Shown here in pieces: positions 7,476 to 13,612 of a stretch of DNA of 15,428 nt. The DNA comes from Clostridiales bacterium (GTDB taxonomy: Bacteria; Bacillota; Clostridia; Oscillospirales; Acutalibacteraceae): contig DXYG01000063.1 in assembly GCA_019415925.1 (NCBI GenBank), positions 1 through 15,428 on the forward strand, read 5' to 3'. Made by a program: the position numbers and the translations under genes. The notes under the pieces were generated by a model. It saw only the letters and a program-made list of their open reading frames with translations. It was not told the DNA's origin and did not search any database. Within the stretch, counting starts at the first letter, position 1. The number at the start of each line of letters is the position of its first letter.

Positions 7476-8276
7476 TCATTCAATATTTTTTGAAATTTCA
7501 TACGGAATCAGTGCCCGTATGTCACCTTTGATAACATTTTTGCATATACCTATATAAACATCATTGGTTTCAACTCCGTTGATTCTTATTTTATCGGGCT
7601 TAAATCCCTTTAATATACCCTCACCTCCGAGGCTGTTAAACGGAATTATTCTTGTGTTTTCATCATCCGGAACGCAATTATCAAGTAAATTTTCTTCAGC
7701 AATTATTACGTAATCGCCCGAAAAAGGCTCTTTAACATTGCACCCGCTGTCAATTTTTGCACTGAATATAACCGTCTTTTCCGATAAATTAATTTCAACA
7801 TTACAAATACCACCTCCGCATACACCTTTCGTCAACCTTTTTATAAGTTTGAGAATATAATAACAGGCAAGAGTCAGAATAATAAGAACAACGGGGGAAA
7901 TATTAAAGTAAACGGTGTCGTTGTATATTTCCAGCCCTTTTGGTTTAAAAGCCGTATAAATGAAAATCATAATTCCGCAAAACGAAAAGGAAATAAAAAA
8001 ATATACTGCTACCCGTTTAATATAGCTTTTTAAACTGCATTTGCCAAATACCGAAAAAACTATTGCAGCGGCAGAAGCTATATCGAATAAGATGTTTATT
8101 CCGAAAGGAAGCTCAGGCAGTAATGCGGCAAGGCTGAAAAGTCCGCCGAGTAAGCTTCCAAAAATCATTCTGCGGTATGATGTTCCAAGATGAAGAAACT
8201 TCTTTGTACAGAGAATTATAAAATAATCAATGAAGATATTCACCGTAATCAATACGTCAATATAAACTGTTCTCAT
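7476..8276 (-). CDS. spoIIGA: Sporulation sigma-E processing peptidase
   Basis: SpoIIGA is the membrane-embedded aspartic protease that removes the pro-sequence of sigma-E once the septum forms. The 266-residue protein has five hydrophobic segments, at about 4-23, 35-53, 58-77, 88-108 and 126-146. A soluble domain follows with KIDSGCNVKEPFSG, whose D176-S177-G178 matches the catalytic Asp-Ser-Gly of the family, then IIPFNSLGGEG and GICKNVIKGD. The B. subtilis protein is about 309 residues, so the soluble part is somewhat shorter here. The start at 8276 follows AAGGGG with 8-base spacing; a GTG at 8285 would overlap the RBS. It is 10 bp from sigE, the standard protease-substrate operon. Confidence 0.93.
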   Translation of the reverse strand: MRTVYIDVLITVNIFIDYFIILCTKKFLHLGTSYRRMIFGSLLGGLFSLAALLPELPFGINILFDIASAAAIVFSVFGKCSLKSYIKRVAVYFFISFSFCGIMIFIYTAFKPKGLEIYNDTVYFNISPVVLIILTLACYYILKLIKRLTKGVCGGGICNVEINLSEKTVIFSAKIDSGCNVKEPFSGDYVIIAEENLLDNCVPDDENTRIIPFNSLGGEGILKGFKPDKIRINGVETNDVYIGICKNVIKGDIRALIPYEISKNIE

Positions 8277-8294
8277 TATTTTCACCCCTTATAA

Positions 8295-8327
8295 ATTATT
8301 GCACAGCCGCAAAATAATAAATGTCAA
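8295..8327 (-). promoter_or_regulatory. Candidate Spo0A-type promoter of spoIIGA-sigE
   Basis: On the minus strand TTGACA (8327-8322) is followed after 21 bp by AATAAT (8300-8295). The B. subtilis spoIIG promoter also has an over-long spacer (22 bp) and depends on Spo0A bound near the -35. Here TGTCAAA over the -35, on the other strand, matches the 0A box TGTCGAA in 6 of 7 bases. The short leader to the RBS is a reason for caution. Confidence 0.45.
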
Positions 8328-8351
8328 AATATGTACAGGAGGTAAAATTAT

Positions 8352-8438
8352 ATGTTGTTGGGAATTATAATCGGAATGTTCATCGGAGCTTTTGTTGGTG
8401 TCAGTATAATGTGCCTGTTTTACTACACCAAGGACTGA
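8352..8438 (+). CDS. 28-residue membrane microprotein (DUF3789-like)
   Basis: The short frame ATG to TGA encodes 28 residues: a glycine-patterned hydrophobic helix with GMFIGAFVGVSIMCLF and a charged TKD end. A consensus AGGAGG at 8337-8342 lies 9 bases before the ATG, strong support for so short a gene. The G-x-x-x-G pattern and length recall the DUF3789 family of 24-34-residue proteins; that assignment is from memory. It lies alone between the divergent start of spoIIGA and the convergent degV, and its 3' side carries the hairpin at 8470-8499. I see no clear sigma-A promoter for it. The function is unknown; a single-pass partner or regulator of a membrane complex would be typical for such proteins. 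Confidence 0.7.
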   Translation: MLLGIIIGMFIGAFVGVSIMCLFYYTKD

Positions 8439-8469
8439 TACAAAACGCTGAATATATGTGTTTGGTATG

Positions 8470-8499
8470 AAAAAAAGCCGGCTCAATCGAGTCGGCTTT
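8470..8499 (-). terminator. Terminator of degV (possibly bidirectional)
   Basis: AAAGCCGGCTC pairs with GAGTCGGCTTT (11 bp with one wobble pair, 4-base loop AATC). On the minus strand it runs straight into a T run (TTTTTTT including the stem end), 24 bp past the degV stop. On the plus strand it follows the microprotein gene with only TTT, so it may also serve that gene weakly. Confidence 0.82.
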
Positions 8500-8523
8500 A
8501 CATATATTATTATAGTTTTATTC

Positions 8524-9396
8524 TTATGACTTAAGATTTCTTTTGCCAAGGAAAATAATAGCAAGCATACCTGAACCAACGTGAGAACCGATAACTGGAC
8601 CGATGTCGCAAATCTGAATTTCCTTGCACATACCCTTGATTGCTTTTTTCAGCTCAAGAGCGCCTTCTTTGTTGTCGGCGTGAGCAACAAAAACAATATT
8701 ATCCTTATTATTCTCGCCGTCACGTTCAAAATGTTTAACGAGAGTTGGAATAATGTTGCTTTTACCTCTGATTTTGCCGACGTTAACAAGGCGTCCTCCT
8801 TCATCAACACTGATTAACGGCTTAATCTGCAAGGCTTTGCCGAACGTAGCAGTCACAGCAGAAATTCTTCCGCCTCTTTTAAGCTGGTCAAGGTCTTCTA
8901 CTACAAACCAGTGACATAATTTAAGCCTTGCTTCTTCAATAAATTCAGCAAGCTCATCAATTGAAACTCCCTCGGCATACTTTTTACCTGCAAGATATAC
9001 AAGCAGTCCAAGTCCTGCGGAGTCGCAAAGAGAGTCAATAGTTATAATCTTTCTGTCGGGGTATTTTTCTTTTAAGTCATTAACAGCCATAAGACAGGTG
9101 TTATATGTTCCACTTAAACCGGTTGATATACCGGTATAAAGAATGTCCTTACCTGCTTTGAGGTAGGTTTCAAAATAATTTGTAAAGCTGTTATAGTTAA
9201 TCTGAGAAGTTTTGGAGTCAACGCCTTCTTTGATTTTATCGTAAAATTCATCAAGGCTCATCATTCTTGCATCGGGGTAGTGAAGATAACTCTTTCCCTC
9301 CATATGGAATTCCATAGGAAGAACCTCAACGCCGATTTCACTAACCTGCTTTTCTGTCAAATCGCACGATGCGTCTGTCATAAAAACATAATCCAT
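8524..9396 (-). CDS. DegV family fatty-acid-binding protein
   Basis: The 290-residue protein has the DegV fold signature: MTDASCDL near the start, TSQIN near 64-68, TGISTGLSGTYN near 91-102, DSLCDSAGLG and LDQLKRGGRIS. DegV proteins bind one fatty acid; FakB members hand it to the kinase FakA for phosphorylation and use in phospholipid synthesis. No fakA is adjacent, and genomes often carry several degV paralogues, so the specific role is open. The start at 9396 is set by AGGAGA 8 bases upstream and by the family-typical opening MDYVFMTDASCDL; the frame is open to 9450 but those residues are not DegV-like and overlap the promoter. It is a single-gene unit with its own promoter and terminator. 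Confidence 0.92.
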   Translation of the reverse strand: MDYVFMTDASCDLTEKQVSEIGVEVLPMEFHMEGKSYLHYPDARMMSLDEFYDKIKEGVDSKTSQINYNSFTNYFETYLKAGKDILYTGISTGLSGTYNTCLMAVNDLKEKYPDRKIITIDSLCDSAGLGLLVYLAGKKYAEGVSIDELAEFIEEARLKLCHWFVVEDLDQLKRGGRISAVTATFGKALQIKPLISVDEGGRLVNVGKIRGKSNIIPTLVKHFERDGENNKDNIVFVAHADNKEGALELKKAIKGMCKEIQICDIGPVIGSHVGSGMLAIIFLGKRNLKS

Positions 9397-9448
9397 ATTT
9401 ACATCTCCTAAATAAGTATATGATATATAAGCAAATAAATACAAATAC

Positions 9449-9477
9449 ATTTTATCAAATCAAATGCTAAAAGTCAA
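9449..9477 (-). promoter_or_regulatory. Sigma-A promoter for degV
   Basis: On the minus strand TTGACT (9477-9472), 17 bp, TAAAAT (9454-9449). The leader to the ATG at 9396 is about 45 nt. Confidence 0.78.
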
Positions 9478-9530
9478 CGAATACAATTGTTATTATATAC
9501 ATATATATGAAAAAAAGGAGAGTGACTTAA

Positions 9531-9818
9531 GTGAACTGCCGACTTGCCGATTTGCGACATAAAGAAGTTATCAGCGCCTGTGACGGTACACGACTTGGAT
9601 TTGTTGACGACGTTATTGTGGATACAAAGACCGCTTGCGTTGTATCTTTTGTAATATTTGGTCGAATGAGTTTCTTCGGATTGTTCGGAAAATGTGAGGA
9701 TTATATTATTCCTTGGGAGAAAATTCAGCTAATCGGAGAGGATACAATCATTATTTCCTGCAAAACCCCCAACCCAGTAAAAAGGCAGAAAAAACGCCGT
9801 TTTCATCAAAAAAATTAA
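9531..9818 (+). CDS. YlmC/YmxH family sporulation protein (PRC-barrel)
   Basis: The 95-residue protein is a single PRC-barrel domain: LADLRHKEVISACDGTRLGFVDDVIVD, a short loop region, then DYIIPWEKIQLIGEDTIII, the pattern of YlmC/YmxH proteins of spore formers. A basic tail, KRQKKRRFHQKN, follows. The family is linked to sporulation by annotation and expression, but its biochemical role is not settled. It starts with GTG at 9531, 10 bases after AAGGAG (9515-9520). In B. subtilis ylmC lies just after spoIIGA-sigE-sigG; here it is about 1.3 kb from spoIIGA, on the other strand. No clear terminator follows it. Confidence 0.85.
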   Translation: MNCRLADLRHKEVISACDGTRLGFVDDVIVDTKTACVVSFVIFGRMSFFGLFGKCEDYIIPWEKIQLIGEDTIIISCKTPNPVKRQKKRRFHQKN

Positions 9819-9923
9819 AAAAATTCACTTTCTCTCTGTACGGCAAAATAAACTAAGAAAAACAGCGGAATATGTATAAATTGCACAACTTATAATTTCA
9901 TAAAGAAATTAAAGCGAAGTCTT

Positions 9924-9949
9924 ATTACAAAACAATTACAAAGATTACA
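9924..9949 (-). promoter_or_regulatory. WalR-box-like direct repeat upstream of a wall hydrolase gene
   Basis: ATTACA occurs at 9924-9929, 9935-9940 and 9944-9949. On the minus strand the first two read TGTAAT-N5-TGTAAT, an exact fit to the published WalR (YycF) box TGTWAH-N5-TGTWAH. The third copy is 3 bp further on. The cluster lies 20-46 bp ahead of the -35 at 9970, where an activator would bind. Confidence 0.45.
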
Positions 9950-9969
9950 AACAAAAATCGGGTCTCGAC

Positions 9970-9998
9970 TTGCAATTTGATTTTTTTTATGTTTTAAT
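9970..9998 (+). promoter_or_regulatory. Sigma-A promoter for the secreted hydrolase
   Basis: TTGCAA (9970-9975), 17 bp, TTTAAT (9993-9998). The start point would be near 10005. Confidence 0.65.
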
Positions 9999-10077
9999 AC
10001 AGTTGGAATTGTGTGTTTGATAAAATTTTAACGACTAAAGGACGTTGTACTCATTTCTTGATCAATTCGTTTGATTA

Positions 10078-10096
10078 ACAATTAATTATTAATTGT
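10078..10096. repeat. 19-bp perfect palindrome before the hydrolase RBS
   Basis: ACAATTAAT and ATTAATTGT flank a single central T. It ends 18 bp before the RBS, within the leader. A one-base loop makes it a poor RNA hairpin, so a DNA operator is the likelier reading. Confidence 0.5.
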
Positions 10097-10128
10097 GTGA
10101 GTGCAGAAATCACAGGGAGGATAAATTT

Positions 10129-11037
10129 TTGAGAGCGACAAAATATAAGCATTACGGAAGCGAAAGCAAATCGGATATTAAGGTTACTAAAACCTCGAAA
10201 CCAAAATCAGGCAAAAAGCTGAAGGCATTATCCTTTACTTTTGCACTTTCTCTGGCAGCAGTTGCACTTATCGTGCCTACTACAACACTTGCACCTGACG
10301 TTGACGCTTATGAAGACAGCAAAGCGGCTTCGTATTCAGTAGGTGACGCTGACGAGTTTGCAGCAGTTATCACCGATAACTGCGTAATCGAAACAACTGT
10401 TCCGTTAACCCAAGAGGAAACTACCGTAGCGCCTACAACAAAGAAAACAGCAAAAGCAACAAAGCCTACTGAGGCTGCAACCGAAGCTGAAACAGAAGCT
10501 AAAGAATCAACCGAAGAGATTTCAGAGGCAGAAATAAGCGAAAGCAATGTTGAGCTCAGCGAAAATTCCGAATACAGCGAAAGCTATACGGAATACGAGG
10601 AAGAAAGCAGCAATGATTATTCTTACAACACCGGCAGCTATCTTATAGGCATAAGCAATCCTGATTATAACTACAGTCCTTCACCTGTTTCTCTTTCATC
10701 ATATGACAGAGCAAAGCTTGAAAGACTTGTTATGGGTGAGGCTGGAAGTATGGGATACAACGGTTGTGCACTCGTTGCACAGTGCATCAGAGATGCTATG
10801 AACCGTTCCAACACCACTTCTATTGACAGAATAATTTCAGAATACCAGTATTATGCACCTACAAATAAAGAGCCTAATCAGACAGTTAAAGATGCAGTAT
10901 CATACATATTTGATCAGAACGGCTCAGCCGTACAGCACAGAATACTCTGTTTCTATACCGGCTCAAGTAATTGGCACGAAACACAGAATTTCATTGTAGG
11001 CTGCGGAAATGTAAGATTTTTCGATTTAAATGCATAA
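10129..11037 (+). CDS. Secreted cell-wall hydrolase, SleB/CwlJ-like domain
   Basis: The 302-residue protein begins with a basic stretch (1-32) and a hydrophobic signal or anchor at about 33-56 ending near VDA. A long Thr/Glu/Ser-rich linker follows (about 85-165). The C-terminal domain, about 187-302, contains LVMGEAGSMGYNGCALVAQCIRDAMNR in the place where SleB and CwlJ (Hydrolase_2 family) have their GEA motif; E204 would be the catalytic glutamate. Such enzymes are lytic transglycosylases or related muropeptide cleavers. There is no LysM, SH3 or other wall-binding domain. The start is a TTG at 10129, 8 bases after GGGAGG; the frame also opens at a TTG at 10093 that lies upstream of this RBS. 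The monocistronic unit has its own promoter and terminator, and a WalR-like box fits growth-phase autolysin control. The substrate is inferred. Confidence 0.75.
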   Translation: MRATKYKHYGSESKSDIKVTKTSKPKSGKKLKALSFTFALSLAAVALIVPTTTLAPDVDAYEDSKAASYSVGDADEFAAVITDNCVIETTVPLTQEETTVAPTTKKTAKATKPTEAATEAETEAKESTEEISEAEISESNVELSENSEYSESYTEYEEESSNDYSYNTGSYLIGISNPDYNYSPSPVSLSSYDRAKLERLVMGEAGSMGYNGCALVAQCIRDAMNRSNTTSIDRIISEYQYYAPTNKEPNQTVKDAVSYIFDQNGSAVQHRILCFYTGSSNWHETQNFIVGCGNVRFFDLNA

Positions 11038-11056
11038 TTGAGTATTAAATATCTGT

Positions 11057-11101
11057 AAAAATCAAGTGTTTTTCAAAAAAGCACTTGATTTTTTTCTTTT
11101 T
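11057..11101 (+). terminator. Terminator of the secreted hydrolase gene
   Basis: AAAAATCAAGTG (11057-11068) pairs with CACTTGATTTTT (11082-11093), and T-rich sequence continues past it. The right arm contains TTGATT, the likely -35 of the rpsB promoter. Confidence 0.85.
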
Positions 11102-11112
11102 TATGGTATAAT
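11085..11112 (+). promoter_or_regulatory. Promoter of rpsB-tsf with extended -10
   Basis: TTGATT (11085-11090), 16 bp, TATAAT (11107-11112), with TGG just before the -10 giving an extended TGnTATAAT. The -35 overlaps the upstream terminator stem. Confidence 0.75.
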
Positions 11113-11118
11113 ATATAA

Positions 11119-11220
11119 GCATTTCGCACGCTGATGCTTGTCGGCAGGGTGGCATAATTGCTTATTGCGCCGATAAAATCAAGGCACAGCGGAGGTTTTA
11201 ACCTAAGGAGGAAATTAAAA
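11119..11220 (+). promoter_or_regulatory. Structured leader of rpsB
   Basis: The leader of about 100 nt can form two stems. One is AAGCAT (11117-11122) with ATGCTT (11134-11139). The other is a longer imperfect hairpin closed by TCGGC (11141-11145) and GCCGA (11169-11173). Two Shine-Dalgarno-like GGAGG runs follow (11191-11195 and 11207-11211), the second being the real RBS. Autogenous control by ribosomal protein S2 is possible but not shown; I do not recognise a known leader family. Confidence 0.4.
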
Positions 11221-11952
11221 ATGGCAGTAGTTTCTATGAAACAGCTCCTGGAGGCCGGTGTACACTTCGGTCACCAGACAAGAAGATGGAACCCTAAGAT
11301 GGCAGAGTACATCTTCACAGAACGTAACGGTATCTACATCATCGACCTTCAGAAGAGCGTTAAAAAGCTCGAGGAAGCTTACAACTTTGTTCGTGAGATT
11401 TCCGCAGAAGGCAAGAACGTACTTTTCGTAGGTACAAAGAAGCAGGCTCAGGATTCCGTTAAGGAAGAGGCAGAGCGTGCTGGCGCTTACTATGTAAACG
11501 CAAGATGGCTCGGCGGTATGCTTACAAACTTCTCAACAATCCGCAGAAGAATTGCTCGTTTAAAGCAGCTTCGTGCTATGCAGGAGGACGGTACATTTGA
11601 CCTTCTTCCCAAGAAGGAAGTTATTAAGCTCAACCTTGAGATTGAAAAGCTCGAGAAGTTTATGGGCGGTATCAAGGATATGACAGAGATGCCCGGCGCA
11701 CTCTTCATTGTTGACCCCAGAAAAGAAAGAATTGCAGTTTCAGAAGCTAAAAAGCTCAATATCCCGATTGTTGCAATCGTTGATACAAACTGCGACCCCG
11801 ATGAAATTGACTATGTAATTCCCGGTAATGACGACGCTATCCGTGCAGTAAAGCTTATTGCAGGCGCAATGGCTAACGCTGTAATCGAAGGCAGAGAAGG
11901 TCAGATGGGTGCAGCTGCTGTTGAAGAAACAGAAGAAGAAACAGCTGAATAA
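11221..11952 (+). CDS. rpsB: 30S ribosomal protein S2
   Basis: The 243-residue protein carries the S2 signatures VSMKQLLEAGVHFGHQTRRWNP, NGIYIIDLQKS, FVGTKKQAQ, NARWLGGMLTNF and PGALFIVDPRKE. It ends in an acidic tail (EETEEETAE). S2 binds the 30S head-body junction with S1/S3 nearby and is needed for initiation. The ATG at 11221 follows AAGGAGG (11205-11211) by 9 bases and gives the standard MAVVSMKQLL start. Codon use is more biased than in the flanking genes, as expected for high expression. tsf follows 39 bp later, the usual rpsB-tsf operon. Confidence 0.98.
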   Translation: MAVVSMKQLLEAGVHFGHQTRRWNPKMAEYIFTERNGIYIIDLQKSVKKLEEAYNFVREISAEGKNVLFVGTKKQAQDSVKEEAERAGAYYVNARWLGGMLTNFSTIRRRIARLKQLRAMQEDGTFDLLPKKEVIKLNLEIEKLEKFMGGIKDMTEMPGALFIVDPRKERIAVSEAKKLNIPIVAIVDTNCDPDEIDYVIPGNDDAIRAVKLIAGAMANAVIEGREGQMGAAAVEETEEETAE

Positions 11953-11991
11953 TTATAGTTTTAAATTATTTTTTGAAAGGATGTATTCATA

Positions 11992-12903
11992 ATGGCAGCA
12001 TTTACAGCTCAGGATGTAAAAGCACTCAGAGAGAAAACAGGCTGCGGCATGATGGATTGCAAAAAGGCACTCACAAATGCTGACGGCGATATGGATAAGG
12101 CAATTGACTTCTTAAGAGAACAGGGCCTTGCTAAGCAGGCTAAAAAGGCAAGCAGAGTTGCTGCTGAAGGCGTAGCTTACGCTTGCACAAGTGATGACCT
12201 CTCTGTAGGCGTTGTAATTGAAGTAAACGCTGAAACAGACTTCGTTGCAAAGAACGATTCATTTATGGATTTTGTTAAGGCTTGCGCTGAAACAGTTATG
12301 AAGCAGAATCCTGCTGATGTTGAGGCTCTTCTTGCTCTTCAGGCAGAAGGCACAACACAGACTGTTGCTGAGCTTTTACAGGAGAAGGTTCTTACAATCG
12401 GCGAGAACATTCAGATTCGTCGTTTTGAGCGTATGGAAGGTGCTTGCGTTGCTTATGTACACGCTGGCGGTAAAATCGGCGTTCTTGTAAACTTTGATAC
12501 AGACCTCGCTTCAAAGCCCGAGTTTGTTGCATACGGCAAGGACGTTGCAATGCAGATTGCAGCTCTTAATACACAGTACCTCACAGAGAAAGATGTTCCT
12601 GCTGATGTTATTGAGCATGAAAAAGAAGTTATGCGCCAGCAGGTAATCAACGAGGGTAAGCCCGAAGCAATTGCTGATAAGATTGTAATGGGTAAGATTG
12701 GCAAATTCTACAAGGAAAACTGCCTTGTAGATCAGGAGTTCGTTAAGGACAACAAGCAGTCAATCAAGCAGTACACACAGAACACAGCTAAGGCTCTCGG
12801 CGGTTCTATCGAAATCAAAAAGTTCGTTCGTTTTGAAAAGGGCGAAGGCATTGAGAAGAGACAGGACGATTTTGCAGCAGAAGTTGCAAGCATGGTAAAA
12901 TAA
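11992..12903 (+). CDS. tsf: Translation elongation factor Ts
   Basis: EF-Ts is the nucleotide exchange factor that frees EF-Tu from GDP. The 303-residue protein opens with the UBA-like module VKALREKTGCGMMDCKKAL and has the EF-Tu contact motif AETDFVAKN near 75-83. The two core subdomains follow, and a long C-terminal half contains GKIGKFYKENCLVDQEF. The length fits the family (about 290-300). AAAGGATG precedes the ATG. It is second in the rpsB-tsf operon; pyrH and frr, often next in Firmicutes, are not here because the unit ends in a terminator. Confidence 0.98.
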   Translation: MAAFTAQDVKALREKTGCGMMDCKKALTNADGDMDKAIDFLREQGLAKQAKKASRVAAEGVAYACTSDDLSVGVVIEVNAETDFVAKNDSFMDFVKACAETVMKQNPADVEALLALQAEGTTQTVAELLQEKVLTIGENIQIRRFERMEGACVAYVHAGGKIGVLVNFDTDLASKPEFVAYGKDVAMQIAALNTQYLTEKDVPADVIEHEKEVMRQQVINEGKPEAIADKIVMGKIGKFYKENCLVDQEFVKDNKQSIKQYTQNTAKALGGSIEIKKFVRFEKGEGIEKRQDDFAAEVASMVK

Positions 12904-12921
12904 TTTTGTTATAGAATAATC

Positions 12922-12953
12922 AAATCCCGTCACGTTTGTGGCGGGATTTTTGC
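12922..12953 (+). terminator. Terminator of rpsB-tsf
   Basis: AAATCCCG pairs with CGGGATTT, with an inner CAC/GTG stem around GTTT, followed by TTTTT (the run includes the stem end). It lies 18 bp after the tsf stop. It is not clearly a terminator for the convergent gerQ-like gene, since the minus side lacks a T run. Confidence 0.88.
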
Positions 12954-12965
12954 ATACAAAAACTT

Positions 12966-13601
12966 TTAATAATAGAATCTTATAAATTTGATATTGTAAA
13001 AATCGCAGGTTGTCAAGTCGTTTGTGTCAAGCTCATTAATCAGGATATAGTTTGAGGCTACGCCCAGTAAAAATCCGGATTTTGTAACTATTGTATTTGA
13101 GCCGACAAGAAAATCAATAGAAACTCGTCTGCCAATCTGAGTGCGCAAAAATCCGTTTAAATATTGCAGACTTTCAGCAGTAACGGGATACGGATGCTGT
13201 ATATCGGTAATTCCGTCCATAAGGTTGCTTTCAAGAGGTTGCAGAATTGTTGCGCCGTAGTCAAAGGTAGTTGCAGGAGTTGAGGGCATAGCATTCTGAT
13301 TACTGCTTGCGTTTTCCTGCATACCTTGCTGTGTAGTTGTGCCGCTTGCTGTAGTCGGTGATGAAGCGCCTGTTCTGCCGATTTGCTGATTATGATAAGC
13401 CGCAATCTGCTCAACAGAGGGAATCATATACTTTTCCTGATTTACAACATTAGGCACACAACCCTGTTGAGTGCAGCTGCCTGACGGAAAACCATAATAA
13501 TCTCCGGGATTGAGTCCCTGATTCAGCGTTGTATTAAAAGCTTCATTAGGAATTATACTATTAGTCTGCATCATATTGTTGCCTGTATTCTGATTTGCCA
13601 T
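12966..13601 (-). CDS. GerQ-like spore coat/germination protein
   Basis: The 211-residue protein has a low-complexity N-terminal two thirds rich in Asn, Gln, Thr, Ser and Gly. Its conserved C-terminal domain, about 143-211, includes ESLQYLNGFLRTQIGRRVSIDFLVGS, then SGFLLGVASNYILINE and a final FYNIKFIRFYY. This follows the GerQ pattern (YIENILR-N-GK-ATVYMTF, then GVIEAAGRDHIIISD, then YLDYITF). GerQ is a coat protein required for CwlJ localisation, which fits the cwlJ gene 11 bp upstream. The N-terminus lacks lysines near its start, whereas in B. subtilis those residues are crosslinked by transglutaminase; a CTQQGC segment at 43-48 offers two cysteines. The start at 13601 follows AGGGTG; a GTG at 13610 lies within that RBS. 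Assignment rests on weak similarity plus context. Confidence 0.7.
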   Translation of the reverse strand: MANQNTGNNMMQTNSIIPNEAFNTTLNQGLNPGDYYGFPSGSCTQQGCVPNVVNQEKYMIPSVEQIAAYHNQQIGRTGASSPTTASGTTTQQGMQENASSNQNAMPSTPATTFDYGATILQPLESNLMDGITDIQHPYPVTAESLQYLNGFLRTQIGRRVSIDFLVGSNTIVTKSGFLLGVASNYILINELDTNDLTTCDFYNIKFIRFYY

Positions 13602-13612
13602 TATTATCACCC

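Larger units (their letters stand above)
9819..10128 (+). promoter_or_regulatory. 310-bp AT-rich regulatory intergenic region
   Basis: There is no supported gene here. It holds a small inverted repeat AATTTC-N5-GAAATT (9894-9910), three ATTACAAA repeats (9924-9951), a sigma-A promoter (9970-9998), a leader of about 125 nt, a 19-bp palindrome (10078-10096) and the GGGAGG RBS (10115-10120) of the next gene. Confidence 0.6.

Noticed and set aside
8289..8579. 96-residue minus-strand frame between spoIIGA and degV
   Set aside because: It overlaps the degV 3' end, the terminator and the microprotein, and has no RBS or recognisable domain.
9998..10128. Possible ydaO (c-di-AMP) riboswitch upstream of the secreted hydrolase, as is common for such genes
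   Set aside because: The leader is only about 125 nt and AT-rich, and I could not find the conserved GGG-containing core or the paired architecture.
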